Assembly: GCA_025766275.1 (NCBI GenBank)
Contig: JAFKAC010000029.1
Coordinates: 186,001-250,000, forward strand
Source: Lactarius indigo
Lineage: Eukaryota; Basidiomycota; Agaricomycetes; Russulales; Russulaceae
DNA: 64,000 nt
Reading direction: 5' to 3'
Shown: positions 11,692 to 23,100 of the stretch, one piece after another
Layout of the letters: each line of letters opens with the position of its first letter
Numbering within the stretch: position 1 is the first letter of the stretch
The notes under the pieces: generated by a model
Told to the model about the DNA's origin: nothing
What the model saw: only the letters and a program-made list of their open reading frames with translations
Databases searched by the model: none
Position numbers and translations under genes: made by a program

Positions 11692-12169
11692 CTAGCAGGA
11701 TATATATTTAGTTGAGGCGTGCACTCATGAGATGTTTTCTCCACGCTCAAGTGACAGGAATCAAACAGATAATGGGTAGCCTAGGTAGGGATATGATGGC
11801 TACGTAACTGTCCATCGAAAGAGAGTCCATAAGGTCGAATTCTTTTGACAAGTAAATGGGCGGAGGAGCATGAGCCTGAGAGGGGAAGTACGTGAGACGC
11901 TACTGACTATCCTCCAATGAATGAATTTATTTGAGTAGATACGTACTATCCGTGTCGTAACAGATGGTCAAACAACAAACTATGTGACTATATGAGCGTC
12001 GTTGAGCGTCATTCTTGCTCGCCTGGCTAAGTCACAAACCCCCTCCTCCGAATACAAGATCGCTTTGGTTGACCTTCTATCACGACTTTCACGGTCGATG
12101 TCTGATTTGTTTTCGTTCTCGGTATTGTCAAGAGACTTAAGACGGTCATAGACTAGACGCACGTAGACG
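11692..12169. other. NLR-flank-like noncoding stretch
   Basis: 11705-11800 resembles the upstream flank of NLR-A and NLR-D ('caaacagataatgggtag' and neighbours). 12000-12130 resembles 2890-3010, the promoter side of gene X1. No gene seen. Confidence 0.45.
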
Positions 12170-12856
12170 TATCATGTACGCTCCCCCAAAAGATAGAAGT
12201 TATATAGAACCAAGTACGCCTGAGGATGTTTTACAGCAGTACCGCCTTTTAATGCAGAAATGACGGCTTCACGTCTCGCGCCAGCCGACACACATCCCCC
12301 CGCGTGCACCCGATAAGTGCTTGCCAACGCTCTATACCCGCCACCTTGGCGCGATCCGCCTCTGCAACAACTCTCGCAGGATGTCTTTGGCATGCAGCTC
12401 GGCCACAACCACGGCAATGGCGTGCAGCGCCGTCACGAGAGCGGTCAGTGTTGTGATCTAGAGGGCATACTAGCGCCAGATGGTAAACACAGCTTACAAT
12501 GCCCAGTACGTCGACCGGGTGCTGCGCGGGGAGAGCACATTGAGAGCTGTCATAGTAACGATGGAGGCGGAGACGGAAAGGTTTTGTCACAAAAGCAGTA
12601 CAAGTGGGGATGTGCTTTGTGAAGTATTTGTGGACAAAGAGGCCCAGAGCGAATGTGACAAGTCCCGTTCCTGCCCTACCCATTCCCGATGGAAATAAGA
12701 AATCAGCAGCAGTCTAGGGCCCCAGACGCACGCGCCCGTACTCAAGGGCATGTGCCTGGCTGAGCCTCCCGTAGTCGAGCAGGTCACGGCGTCTCTCTGA
12801 GAAGTGCCGCTCCTGCAACACCAAAGATAGAAACTCGACACTGAAAATCAAGTACG
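12170..12856 (-). pseudogene. Gene X copy 2, 3' part, cut by Copia-1
   Basis: Matches gene X1 along its length (for example DYGRLSQAHALE at 12790-12740 against DYGKLNQAHFLEL in X1, and TALHAIAVVVAEL near 12440-12390). It ends at the Copia target site and resumes at 18091. Removing the element and one gtacg copy rebuilds a stretch that aligns to X1 around 3710-3740. Confidence 0.5.
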
Positions 12857-13234
12857 TGTAGGTTATGGATAGTTTCGGGAGCACGGAAACACACGCGCGG
12901 AGCGAACTGGATAACACGAAAGACTCAGGAATCGCGTACGGGCGATGACTTAGATTGTATTTACCTGGATAACACGAAAGACTATCCAGGTGTGAGTGAA
13001 CTGTAAGGTAACGAATGGTAAAGCTTCTCACCTCAGGAATCGCGTACGGGCGATGACTGAGGTGGGCGGTACTAACGAGCGAAAGTATTTAACTAATGGG
13101 TAAAGAAATTGAGGACGTACAAACGTCGCGCTAAGGAGTGACAGGACATGACAGAAAGACTTTTAGTTTAGACAGGTTACTACGGTAGGTAGGCATAAAC
13201 GTAACGTCGCGCGTAAACGCGCTGAATCTCGACA
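12857..13234 (-). repeat. Copia-1 3' LTR
   Basis: 378 bp, identical to the right LTR except for T instead of C at two CpG positions (near 13016 and 13096). It contains two copies of a dyad-like unit around 'aatcgcgtacgggcgatgact'. Confidence 0.93.
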
Positions 13235-13241
13235 CTCCCCC

Positions 13242-16200
13242 TCACTTCGCGCACAGTCCGAGTCCCGCGGCGAAGTGTTTCACTTTGGGAGATGGCAGCG
13301 CTTTGGTGAGCACATCGGCCACCATGTCCTCTGTTGGGCAGTAAACGAGCCGGACGACGCCCTGGTCGACGACCCAGCGGATGAAGTGATAGCGCACGTC
13401 GATGTGTTTTGTGCGTGCGTGGTACTGGTGGTCGCGAGCGAGTGCGATGGCCGATTGGTTATCACAGAGCATGGTTGTAGAGTCTTTGAATGGGCCGAAC
13501 ACATCAGAGAGGAGGCTGCGCAGCCAGAGCGCCTCCTTCAGTCCGTGCGTCGCCGCGACGTATTCGCTCTCGGTCGTGGACAGGGAGACTATCTCCTGTC
13601 GTTTTGATGACCACGAGACGGCGCCCCCGTCGATGAGAAAAGCGTAACCGGAGATGGCGCGGCGGTCTTCTGCCATGCTGCCGTCTGCGTCGGTGTAGCC
13701 GGTGAGGGCGCGTCGTGTTTCGCCGTACGAGAGCCACAGGTCGCGGGTGCCAGCCAAATAGCGAAAGATTCGCTTTACGGCTTCCCAATGCGCGGGCCCT
13801 GGGTTCGTTGAAAAGCGTGCCACGGTGGACACGGCGAATGAAATGTCGGGGCGCGTGGCGAGTGCAGCCCAGTTGAGGGCGCCGACGGCTTCGCGGTAAG
13901 GGACGTCGCGCATGACCGCGAATTCGGCCGCGTTCGCAGGGGCCTGCTCAGATGTGAGCCTGGCCTGTACGTCCATCGGCGTGGTTAGGGGTTTGAGGTC
14001 GGCAAGGTTGAAACGGTTGAGAATGGCGTCGATATACGCCCGCTGGGAAAGGTGGATGGTGCCCGCGTGCCGATCGCGCTTCACCTCGATGCCAAGCATC
14101 CAGTGAAGTTCACCCAAATCGGTAACTTCAACGTGCTTTCCGAGGCCCGTCTTGAAGTCGTCGACGAGGTGCGAGTTGCTGGCGGCGATGGTGCAGTCGT
14201 CGACATGGACGGCGATGACGACGGTCTTGCGGGTCGTGGTGTTGGTTTTGTGGTAAACGGCTTGGTCCACGGAGCATTGCGCGAACCCGAGAGTGGTGAG
14301 GATGGAAGTGAATGTTTGGTACCAGCGGCGCCCGGCCTGCTTCAAGCCGTATAAGGCTTTCTGCAGTCGCAGGACTTGCGTCCCCGATGCCGGTGCTGCG
14401 TACCCGGGAGGTTGATGCATGAACAACACCTCGTCGTTTCGTAGTACGCCGTTTAGGTAGGCGCCTTTGATGTCGACTTGGTGGAGAACGAGGCTGAGTC
14501 GGTTGGCCATCGCGATAATCGCGCGCGAGGATGCCAGCTTGGCGACTGGGGCGTAGGTGTCGTCGTAGTCGACGCCGCCGATTTGCGAGAAGCCCTGGGC
14601 GACAAGCCGGGCCTTGTAGCGGGCGATGGTCCCCGTGGTGTTCTTTTTCGCTTTGAAAACCCACTTCGAGCCGATGACGTTGGCTCCGGGGGGTGCGTGT
14701 TCCAGACGCCAGGTGCCTGCCGCGTTGAGCGTTGCGAGCTCTTCGCCGATGGCCTTTTCCCAGAGGGGCCAGTCAGGGCGGCGTTTCGCCTCGGCGAGCG
14801 TTCGTGGCTCAAGGGCCTCCGCCTCTGCGGTCTCGGCGGCGAGTACAAGCTCGAGCCAGCCTGAGTCCTCGAGCGCGTCGAACGCGGTATCGACTGCCCA
14901 AACTCCCCCTGTCTCCTCGGCGTCCCCGTCGAATCCTCCCGGTAGCTGAAGACCGGTGGGAATGGCTGGGTCAGAGCGGCGCGCTGATGACACCCCAGCG
15001 CCGGTGAGCAGGTCGCGGAGGGTGCGTGATGGCTTGCGGGTACGAGTCGGCCTGGGAGTTCTCCACGGGTCGGCTTCGTCGTCGCCTTCCGCGCTCTCAG
15101 ATGCTGAGGTTTCGGAAAGGGGTGTAAGGGGTGAAGGTGGTGATGAGGGGCTCGGCGCGCGCTGCGCGAGGGTCTTGATGGGCGAAGGTGAAAGTGGAGA
15201 GGTGGGAGTTGAGGGGGTTGGCGGCGCGACACGCTGCTCGCCTTCTGTGCCTGGGATCAAAAATCCCTCCCCCTCGAGCTGCGATGTCGTGCTGAAGTAG
15301 ACGTTTCGCTCCGTCGTAACACCCCGCGTGGCCGGGAAATATATTTTGTGCGCGTGTGACTCGGTTTCGAAGCCGAGCCAACGGCCCTCCCGTGCGCGTG
15401 CGTCCAGCTTGCTGCCGTTGGCGTCGTGTACCCATACGGTCGTGCCCCATCGCTGCAAGCCCGAAAGATCGGGTGCGCGTCCGAACAGAGCCTGGTAAGG
15501 CGTCAGGCCGTCGAGGGCGCGGGTTGCCGTGCGGTTCTTCAACCACGTAGCGTGCCGCAGCGCCTCGCCCCAGAGGAACTTGGGGAGGCCGCTCGAGTGC
15601 GTGAACGCCCGAATGCGCTCGACGAGCGTGCGGTTCAGGCGCTCGGCGACGCCGTTGAGTTGTGGGGTGTCGTGCACGGTCAGACGACGTGCGGTGCCGG
15701 CCGACTGGAGGTGTTGATCGAACGCCTCGCTGAGGTATTCGCCGCCGCGGTCCGAACGAAGGACTTTGATGGCGGCGCAGTGCTGCTGTGTGAGTGCCCA
15801 TGCCTCGAAAGACTTGTACGCGCCGAGGGCTTCTGCTTTCGTGCGCAGGACGTAGGTGACGGTGTAGCGGGTGGCGTCATCCGTGAAGGTAATGAAATAC
15901 CTGCACCCGCGTTTCGTCATAACGGGGGATGGTCCCCACACGTCCGTGTGTACCTCCTCGCCGAAAAACTTGGCTTGGGGGCCGACGCGTAGTTTTGGAA
16001 CGGGCTTGCGAGTCGCGCGCGCAAAGATGCAGGCGTCGCACTCCGCCTCTCGTGAATCAGGGTCTAGTTTGATCCCGGTTACGAGGTTCTTTTCGACGAG
16101 CGCGCGTGCGCTGGCGGGTGCGATGTGGCCCATCCTGCGATGCAGCTCCATGACCGAAATGGTCTCGATGGAGTAGGCCGACTCCCCGGGGTGTGTGATG

Positions 16201-17645
16201 CAGTACAAGCCGCGGTCTGTCTGCGGGATACGCGCGATGCGCCCGCCTGCTGGAGCGAACAGTTCGAGGTGGCCGTTGCCAATTATGGTGCGGTAGCCTC
16301 TCTTGTCCAGCGCGCCGATCGATACCAATGTGTATCCGACGGCCGGCGCATGGAGTACGTCGTCGAGGGTGATGGTGGACTGGGTGCTGCCGTTCGGCGC
16401 ATGAATGGTGAGGGTGCCGGAGCCGATGGCGGGGAACTTTTGCTGGTTTGCTGCATTGAGATAGACTGGGGGGTCGAGGACGGTGTATGAGCTGAAATCA
16501 GACTTGTAGGGGGAGATATGGCGGGTTGCGCCCGAGTCGTATAGCTCGACGCGCTCCCCCTGGTTGTTGTTGACGGGCGCAGTGGCTGCTGCCGCGATTT
16601 CGTCCTCTAGTTCCTCGCGTAGCCAGTCGCTCTCGTCAATGAGGGCGACGTTCTCGGCGTCTGGTACTTCCGGAGTGAGATCCACGACCCAGCACTCGTC
16701 GACGTCCTCGTCGTTGGCCGCGACAGCGTTCGCCGACCCGACAGGCTTCGTCTCTGCTTTTGGTGCGTCATTGCCTGGCTTCTCCTCCTTCTTTGGAGAT
16801 CGGCACTCGCGTGCCCAGTGACCCGGCTTGCCGCAGTTGTGGCATTTGCCCTTGCGACGCCGTTTCCTGCTCTCGGACCCCGTGGCTGCGAGAGCTTCGT
16901 CTCCGGCGGCTTGAGATCTGGCCCCGGACTGATTTTGTTGAGACTTGCCCCGGCGGTTTTTCAAACGGTCCGCCTCTTCGCTTATGTGATCGATGAGGGT
17001 GTCTGTGTCGACGCTGGTGACATGGTGGACAAGGCGGGCGGAAGAGAGGATGCCCGCCGCGAAACGCGCGAGCTCTTCTGGGATGCCTCGGAGTACTGTG
17101 CGCTGGTAGTCTTTGTGAGGGATTTGGACTCCAGCAGCCGCGAGTTCTTCGCGCTTGTATCGCAGGTTCGTGAGGAAGACGCGGACGTCGCCTCCCTTGG
17201 GGCAGCGCATTTCGTAGAACGCCGTTTCGAGGTCGTTCTGAGCGTAAATGCTCTTGGCTGTGAACTCATCGCAGATCCGTTTCCAGCGAAGATGTGCAGT
17301 GGGGTAAGCACCCATGCGCACGACTGTCGAGTCAGGGAGCCGTTGCGAGAGGAGATACTGCGCGACCTCGTCGTCGTACTCCCATTTCTCAATGGCTGCG
17401 TCTTCATCGCTTGTGCGGTTTAGGGGGTCTTTGGGCAGCGGGGAAGCGTTGCTGCCGTCGAAGAAACCCCATCGACGGGTTACTCGCATCGCCTCGCGGA
17501 AACGCACAACAAAGATGGCCCAATTTGAGCCATCCGTTTCCAGGCGAGGAATGTTAGCAGGGAGTTGCTCGATGGTTGAAGACGGTTGAGGTGGTGGTGG
17601 TGCAGACGGCGACGAAGAGGATGAGGAGGCGAGAGTTCCAGTCAT
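13242..17645 (-). CDS. Copia-1 Gag-Pol polyprotein, 1467 aa, intact
   Basis: Single uninterrupted frame. Order: UBN2-type Gag (TDGSNWAIFVVRFREAM near the start); CCHC zinc knuckle CHNCGKPGHWAREC at about residue 265; aspartic protease YDSGATRHIS at about 365; pre-integrase zinc region with HRRMGH and CDACIF; integrase core with HTDVWGP, FTDDATRY and the NGVAERLNRTL glutamate; reverse transcriptase with WVFKAKK, VDIKGAYLNG and catalytic AVHVDDC; and Ty1-type RNase H with TGYTDADGS and STTESEYVA. It makes and integrates cDNA of the element. Start chosen at the ATG at 17645, the first in frame that opens the Gag domain. A proline/serine-rich spacer lies between integrase and reverse transcriptase. 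Confidence 0.95.
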   Translation of the reverse strand: MTGTLASSSSSSPSAPPPPQPSSTIEQLPANIPRLETDGSNWAIFVVRFREAMRVTRRWGFFDGSNASPLPKDPLNRTSDEDAAIEKWEYDDEVAQYLLSQRLPDSTVVRMGAYPTAHLRWKRICDEFTAKSIYAQNDLETAFYEMRCPKGGDVRVFLTNLRYKREELAAAGVQIPHKDYQRTVLRGIPEELARFAAGILSSARLVHHVTSVDTDTLIDHISEEADRLKNRRGKSQQNQSGARSQAAGDEALAATGSESRKRRRKGKCHNCGKPGHWARECRSPKKEEKPGNDAPKAETKPVGSANAVAANDEDVDECWVVDLTPEVPDAENVALIDESDWLREELEDEIAAAATAPVNNNQGERVELYDSGATRHISPYKSDFSSYTVLDPPVYLNAANQQKFPAIGSGTLTIHAPNGSTQSTITLDDVLHAPAVGYTLVSIGALDKRGYRTIIGNGHLELFAPAGGRIARIPQTDRGLYCITHPGESAYSIETISVMELHRRMGHIAPASARALVEKNLVTGIKLDPDSREAECDACIFARATRKPVPKLRVGPQAKFFGEEVHTDVWGPSPVMTKRGCRYFITFTDDATRYTVTYVLRTKAEALGAYKSFEAWALTQQHCAAIKVLRSDRGGEYLSEAFDQHLQSAGTARRLTVHDTPQLNGVAERLNRTLVERIRAFTHSSGLPKFLWGEALRHATWLKNRTATRALDGLTPYQALFGRAPDLSGLQRWGTTVWVHDANGSKLDARAREGRWLGFETESHAHKIYFPATRGVTTERNVYFSTTSQLEGEGFLIPGTEGEQRVAPPTPSTPTSPLSPSPIKTLAQRAPSPSSPPSPLTPLSETSASESAEGDDEADPWRTPRPTRTRKPSRTLRDLLTGAGVSSARRSDPAIPTGLQLPGGFDGDAEETGGVWAVDTAFDALEDSGWLELVLAAETAEAEALEPRTLAEAKRRPDWPLWEKAIGEELATLNAAGTWRLEHAPPGANVIGSKWVFKAKKNTTGTIARYKARLVAQGFSQIGGVDYDDTYAPVAKLASSRAIIAMANRLSLVLHQVDIKGAYLNGVLRNDEVLFMHQPPGYAAPASGTQVLRLQKALYGLKQAGRRWYQTFTSILTTLGFAQCSVDQAVYHKTNTTTRKTVVIAVHVDDCTIAASNSHLVDDFKTGLGKHVEVTDLGELHWMLGIEVKRDRHAGTIHLSQRAYIDAILNRFNLADLKPLTTPMDVQARLTSEQAPANAAEFAVMRDVPYREAVGALNWAALATRPDISFAVSTVARFSTNPGPAHWEAVKRIFRYLAGTRDLWLSYGETRRALTGYTDADGSMAEDRRAISGYAFLIDGGAVSWSSKRQEIVSLSTTESEYVAATHGLKEALWLRSLLSDVFGPFKDSTTMLCDNQSAIALARDHQYHARTKHIDVRYHFIRWVVDQGVVRLVYCPTEDMVADVLTKALPSPKVKHFAAGLGLCAK

Positions 17646-17696
17646 ACTGATGGGAAGCGATAAGGATTCGGAGATAGTGTGGGTTTAGCGACGCTC

Positions 17697-17712
17697 GGCA
17701 GGGCCCATAACC
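17697..17712 (-). promoter_or_regulatory. Copia-1 primer binding site (initiator-tRNA-Met anticodon-arm type)
   Basis: Immediately inside the 5' LTR the element reads GGTTATGGGCCCTGCC, complementary to an anticodon arm carrying CAU. Drosophila copia is known to prime from a cleaved initiator methionine tRNA with a very similar site. The identical 16-mer adjoins the Copia-2 LTR at 60071-60086. Confidence 0.75.
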
Positions 17713-18090
17713 TGTAGGTTATGGATAGTTTCGGGAGCACGGAAACACACGCGCGGAGCGAACTGGATAACACGAAAGACTCAGGAATCGCGTACGGGCG
17801 ATGACTTAGATTGTATTTACCTGGATAACACGAAAGACTATCCAGGTGTGAGTGAACTGTAAGGTAACGAACGGTAAAGCTTCTCACCTCAGGAATCGCG
17901 TACGGGCGATGACTGAGGTGGGCGGTACTAACGAGCGAAAGTATTTAACTAACGGGTAAAGAAATTGAGGACGTACAAACGTCGCGCTAAGGAGTGACAG
18001 GACATGACAGAAAGACTTTTAGTTTAGACAGGTTACTACGGTAGGTAGGCATAAACGTAACGTCGCGCGTAAACGCGCTGAATCTCGACA
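17713..18090 (-). repeat. Copia-1 5' LTR
   Basis: 378 bp, starting tgtagg and ending tcgaca on the plus strand. Adjacent to the primer site on its inner side and to the target duplication gtacg at 18091-18095 on its outer side. Confidence 0.93.
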
Positions 18091-18620
18091 GTACGTTCTG
18101 CAGCAGAGGTGCGGTGCTCATCGAAATGAGTCCAGAGGAAGGGGCTCTTTAGGGAAAGGTGTGCGCCAGTATCGAGCATTCAAAAAACAACCTGAGGCAA
18201 AAAAGGAGGGCAGAACACACCTTTTCTTTCACAAGACGCTCCCTATATCGCCATTCCGGCTCTTCAAAGCGGTATTGTCCTGAAGTCCAACACGTGGGAC
18301 CGCGGACTCTGCACTCCTCCCCGGACCTCCGTACACCCTATCTCTGAATTCCGTGGGGGCTCGCACGTGGTGGGAGGACTCACCTTGATGTAGACCAGAA
18401 GCGCGTCTTGGTTTGAGTTCTCTGATCCAAGGCCATGGAAATGTTCCGTGTTGGTACTGTCGGCGACTTGAGAGCTGCCAGACGTGTGAAGAGAAGGAAG
18501 ATCTCATCATCAGGGTTGGAAACTAGGCCCGTAAGAAGCCGTTCGAATGAGGATTGATGAGGGGTCGCAAGCGACTGGAGGATCCTCGATTCTATCGAGT
18601 AAGTCGGACAAATCATACCG
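18091..18620 (-). pseudogene. Gene X copy 2, 5' part, beyond Copia-1
   Basis: Continues the X2 homology: 18096-18430 aligns with X1 3730-4080, including the block that ends in the QDALLVYIK-like sequence (18440-18385). Upstream of about 18620 the similarity to X1 fades. Confidence 0.45.
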
Positions 18621-19149
18621 GGTAGGTAGGAATATTATATGCGGCCAATAAGGGTCGTTTGAAGGGAAAATCATGAACAAAAAGTCGAATGCTTTGGACA
18701 GGTGAAACTTGAAATGGGTGGGGATGGGAACCCGAGACGGTCGCGCCGTCCCAATTTTCCTCACTAGCGCTCATAGCTCTCACTGGTGGCACCCATACCG
18801 TACCCAAGAGTCAAACCAAGAGTCTAGTAAGCTGGGCCCATATCCAATAGACTACGGACACCTGACGTGAGAACCCCAGAGAGTCATGGTAAGGGATGAA
18901 TGTACCGGATCTCAGCACTCAGTACCTAACACAAAAACTTGGTCAAGGTACCAGTAATAGTCTGTGGGAATGTGTATACTATAGTATGCAATTCGCCCTC
19001 CACTACGTCAGGTAGCAGATGAATTGACGGAAGAACAACGAACGTATTTCAAGTACGTATTGCGAGCGTCCTGGGCCTTCTCGTCCCAAGTCAATAGCTC
19101 GCCCTCTTCCCAATACAACATCTCTTTACTTTTACCTCCACTTTTTGGC
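18621..19149. other. Spacer with no recognisable gene
   Basis: Read on both strands; only short open frames with no family resemblance. Weak resemblance to X upstream sequence at its right end. Confidence 0.4.
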
Positions 19150-19930
19150 TACACCATTGTCGCGAGTCGACGGTAGTCGTAGGATAGATGTGCGTAAATA
19201 TATCGTGTCTGGTCGACCGAACCACGCACGAGGACGCTTCTATCGCAGGCGCTACCACCTCAAGCGTCTTCTCGCAGGAATAACAACCACACGTCTCGCG
19301 CCAGTCGACCCACTTTGCTCAGCGCACACCCAACAAGTCCTGACCTACGCCCCATACGCACCGCCCAAGCGCGATCCACCCCTGTAAGAATTCCCTCAGA
19401 ACATAACGTCTTCCATCTGCAGCTAGGCTACGACCACGGCTGCGGTTTCGCGAGAGTAGTCAGCGTCGTGAGCAATGGGCGTACTAGTGCCGGGTGGTAG
19501 ATGCAGTTCACGACGAGCAGCACGTTCAGTGCCGGTGCATCAGCGCCGAGCATGTCGGCCTACCACAGCGCTAGGAGAGTCAAGTCGAGAGTTATTACAG
19601 GAACGGAGGCGGAGGCGGGGATAGAAAGGATGTCTGGCGCCGTAGGACGAGCAAGGGATATCTGTTGTGGTGTATTTGCGCACGACTGGGCTCGCCGTTT
19701 GCTACGAATGTACGTGGTTTCAGATGAGTGTGACCATCGTACCTCAGTCATCGCCCCAGTCGAACCCACGATTCCGCGACAGTGAGCAGCACCTCGCTCC
19801 GGGCACAATCAACGGACAGTGAAATACCGACGGATGTACAGCGCCTCCACACCGAATCGCACACTACCACGAAGCTGGGCTCCGACTGTCGTCGTCAGGA
19901 CACTGGAGCTACGAGACGGTCTATAACTAT
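19150..19930 (-). pseudogene. Gene X copy 3, degenerate
   Basis: 19200-19500 aligns with the 3' third of X1 and X2 (for example the plus-strand 'cacgtctcgcgccag' near 19291, also in copy 2 near 12270). 19500-19700 holds the hydrophobic block (IPASASVPVITLDLTLLAL). Several stops and small deletions; the exons carrying the YGLGS and DYGKL blocks are not found. 19715-19880 continues as the shared X/NLR spacer. Sits directly beyond the 3' end of NLR-C. Confidence 0.4.
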
Positions 19931-20160
19931 AAGGTATCACTGGCACCTTTAGGTTACATTGACGGAATAGAATGGTGCCAGTGACGTATGTCCATTTGGT
20001 CTTGCCGCCTGTGTTCTGCTATACAAGCCGCAAACTTTTGACATCTCACAGTGAATATATAGCGACGACACTCCAACCCAATGCCAATATAAATGTGTCA
20101 TTCGTTTCCCGTAGTTAGTGCATAGTACCACGGTGACTTCACATACATTTGTAGAGTAAT

Positions 20161-23100
20161 CTATAGCACTCCTACCGGCTGATCGTGCTCCATTAACATC
20201 TGTAGGATCGAGTTCTTTCTTCTTCCTGACGCTACCTGGGATGGCGTCCTCCCTTCCTTGTTCTTGGCATCGGCACTCGCACCACGGTCTAGAAGTAGGC
20301 GCACAGTCTCTCTTTTGCCTTCGGAAGATGCTAGGTGCAACGGAGTCCATCCGCCCGCGTCGTCTGCGTTCATGTCCGCGCCGTGGTCGAGCAGCAAGCG
20401 CACAGTCTCTATTTCGCCCATGGATGACGCGTCGTGCAATGGGGTCCTTCCGTCCTTCTTCTTGGCACCCGCACTCGCGCCACGAACGAGTAGCAAGCGT
20501 ACAGTCTCTGTCCAGCCGTTGTATGACGCCAGGTGCAACGGAGTGCACCCGTCCTTGTCCTCGGCATGCACATTTGCCCCGCGATCGAGCAGCAAGCGCA
20601 CGATCTCTGTTTTACCGTTGGATGACGCCTCGTGCAATGAGGTCCTTCGGTCCTTGTTCTTGGCCTCCGCGCTTGCGCCATGGTCAAGTAGTAGACGTGC
20701 AACGTCGAGCTCCCCATTAGATGATGCCAGATGTAATGGCGTCGAGTAGCCATTATTGTGTGCGCTGATTTCCGCCCCATGTTGGCGTAATAGCCTCACG
20801 ACCTCCACGTGACCATTATTTGATGCCCAGTGCAATGCAGTATCGCCTTTATTAGTTGCGGCGTGGATGGGTGCGTGGTGCGCCAGTAACATCCGAACAA
20901 CCTCAAGGTGCCCATACTCTGCAGCTATAAGAATGGGAGTCCAGTGATCGTCTAGTTGCGTATTCGGATCTGCGTCGCGATCGAGTAACCACTGTGTGAC
21001 ATCGATAAGTCCGTCCCTCGATGCGGCAAATAGTGGAGTCCGATTATCGTGGTCGTCAGTAACATCCACAGCCGCACCATTCTGGTGCAATAGCTCTGCC
21101 ACCTTGAAGTGTCTCTTGTGCAATGCCGCAACCAGTGGACTGTGATTTTGACCACCCCTCGCATTTACTTGCTCTGGATGCTTGACGATGATCTGCGCTG
21201 CCAGGTCACGAAATCCGCACAACGAGGCATAATACAGTGGAGATCCACGATGTTTGGGACGATCTCCGAAGCTGTGCCAGCGATCGTCGATGTTATGCAG
21301 CTCGAGCCACGCGGAAAAATGGGGTTTAGTCGAGTCAAAAAGATGCCGCATCCCATCTTCTATGTGTGACGACACTATTCCGAACTGCGCATGCTCCACC
21401 CAATACTGACTGGCATATCGAGCCAACGGAAACCTATCTTCAACCTGGTCATCGTCAACGCTGCCATCCAACTGAAGAAGAGTTCCCAAGAAGACCTGGG
21501 CGAGAGTCATGTGTGCAGATTCGGGAATGATATGGAAGTACGAAGCATCTCCTTTAGAAGTCGCAAGCCGATCGGAAGTCAAGAATTCCTTCACCGAAAA
21601 ATGCGAAAACTGGATGACCTGCGAATCGCCATCGCCAACTTGGGTGATCAAGCTTGAGCACGTAGATAGCACGGCCCGTTGCCGGTCCTCCCACCGCCAG
21701 TCCTCCTTCAGCTTCGGTGTCGCTCCTTCCGCTTCATCAAAGTCAAATGCAAGTATTTCTGCGAGCTCATCGACGCGCAACGGCCGAGTGGCCGCGGTGA
21801 GACATTGTAAGAGACGACGAGCGTGATCTCGGTTGGCCATCCCGATCTCCTTCAACACTCGCTCGTAAGTCTCGTCCAATGATTTCGGCAATTCGTCGAG
21901 CGTCCGCCGGATGCTTTGTGGGAAGCAATGTTGTAACACTTCCAGTTGACAGAAAACCCAACGGAACCTGTCAAATAATCAACAACCGTCATAGCGCGCT
22001 CTTACATACGCTTACATTCCATCAGCTCTTTTCGTGAGCGTCTCAATAACCAGCTCTTTATCCTTATCTCTCCACCTCCTCATCGCCGTATCTGAGTCTG
22101 CGTAGACGACAGATCTAATGTAGTCTTCAATATCCTTCTTTTGTCCGCTTTGTTCGTGAATCGAGACAGGGTGAAACGCTAGGGGTTGAAGGACGGTTCG
22201 GATGTCGTTCTCCGGACGGCTCGTGACACATATATGAAGAGTTGGCAGCTGGAGGCCGACAAGGTCCTTTATGAGATCAAGGACCTGTTTGCGGGCGGGT
22301 GGAATTCCAGATGTATTGGGACATTCGTCTAGGGCGTCCAAGATTATGTAGATTGGGCCTTGGCCAGGTAGCGCGAGCATCTCTTTAAGACACGTGACCA
22401 GCGTACTGGTGCTGGGCTTATGGGCGCCATCGTCGTGCGCCTTATAAATTCGGGAGAGTATGTCACAGCAACTGTCGGAACGAGACGAGAGCTGTGTAAG
22501 GAGTGAAGGAAGTAGGTTGCGGAGGGTTTGTTTATCTGTGTCCTTGAAATCGAAATAGAAATACGCCATGGATGCTAGTCCAGCCTCGCGCAAGGCTATT
22601 ATATCTTGAATGATTGCGGAGCTAGTTGGCGGCGTAAGTTCCTGAGGGGCGAACGTGACAAATGATGACGAACCAAAGGATGCTCTTCCCTGAACCCGCT
22701 GCAATGATTCGACGCGATCAAGATCTGGAAGGATGAGAAAGGACAGAATGGCGCACGTTTCCCGTGGATCCACAACAAGGGCGTGGTAGACTTTGACTTC
22801 CATTCCATGAATATACTTCCGTCGAAGAACCATGTTGCCGTCCCATCGTGTTGAGTAGTAGACGCGATATTTTGATTAGTGGATGGGTCCGGTGGTGACA
22901 GCCACGCTCGGTGGTCCTTCCGTACGCGGCTCCCTGCGGTGACATTTCAGTCTCAGCAAGTAAGAGAAGCAGTGCTAAAGAATCACGAACGCATTTCAGT
23001 GTCGAGATTGTTTGCCGTTTGTTGCAATAGAGCTTGCGTTTCCATCGTGGTCACTTTGACTACCTGGCCATCTAGTCGCATGTGAGTTTACGATGGTATT

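Larger units (their letters stand above)
12857..18090 (-). mobile_element. Copia-1: complete Ty1/Copia LTR retrotransposon
   Basis: Bounded by 378-bp LTRs (12857-13234 and 17713-18090) that start TG and end CA, and flanked by the 5-bp target duplication gtacg (12852-12856 and 18091-18095). Inside is one open Gag-Pol frame with no stop. I count two differences between the LTRs, both CG/TG transitions, so the insertion is recent. It lies in gene X2. Element orientation is minus: the 5' LTR is the right one, the primer site is at 17697-17712 and a G-rich polypurine tract is at about 13235-13245. All parts for autonomous transposition appear present. Confidence 0.95.

Noticed and set aside
16818..17423. 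Plus-strand frame of about 200 codons opposite Copia-1 Gag
   Set aside because: Shadow frame in GC-rich coding DNA; the minus strand has Gag and the zinc knuckle.
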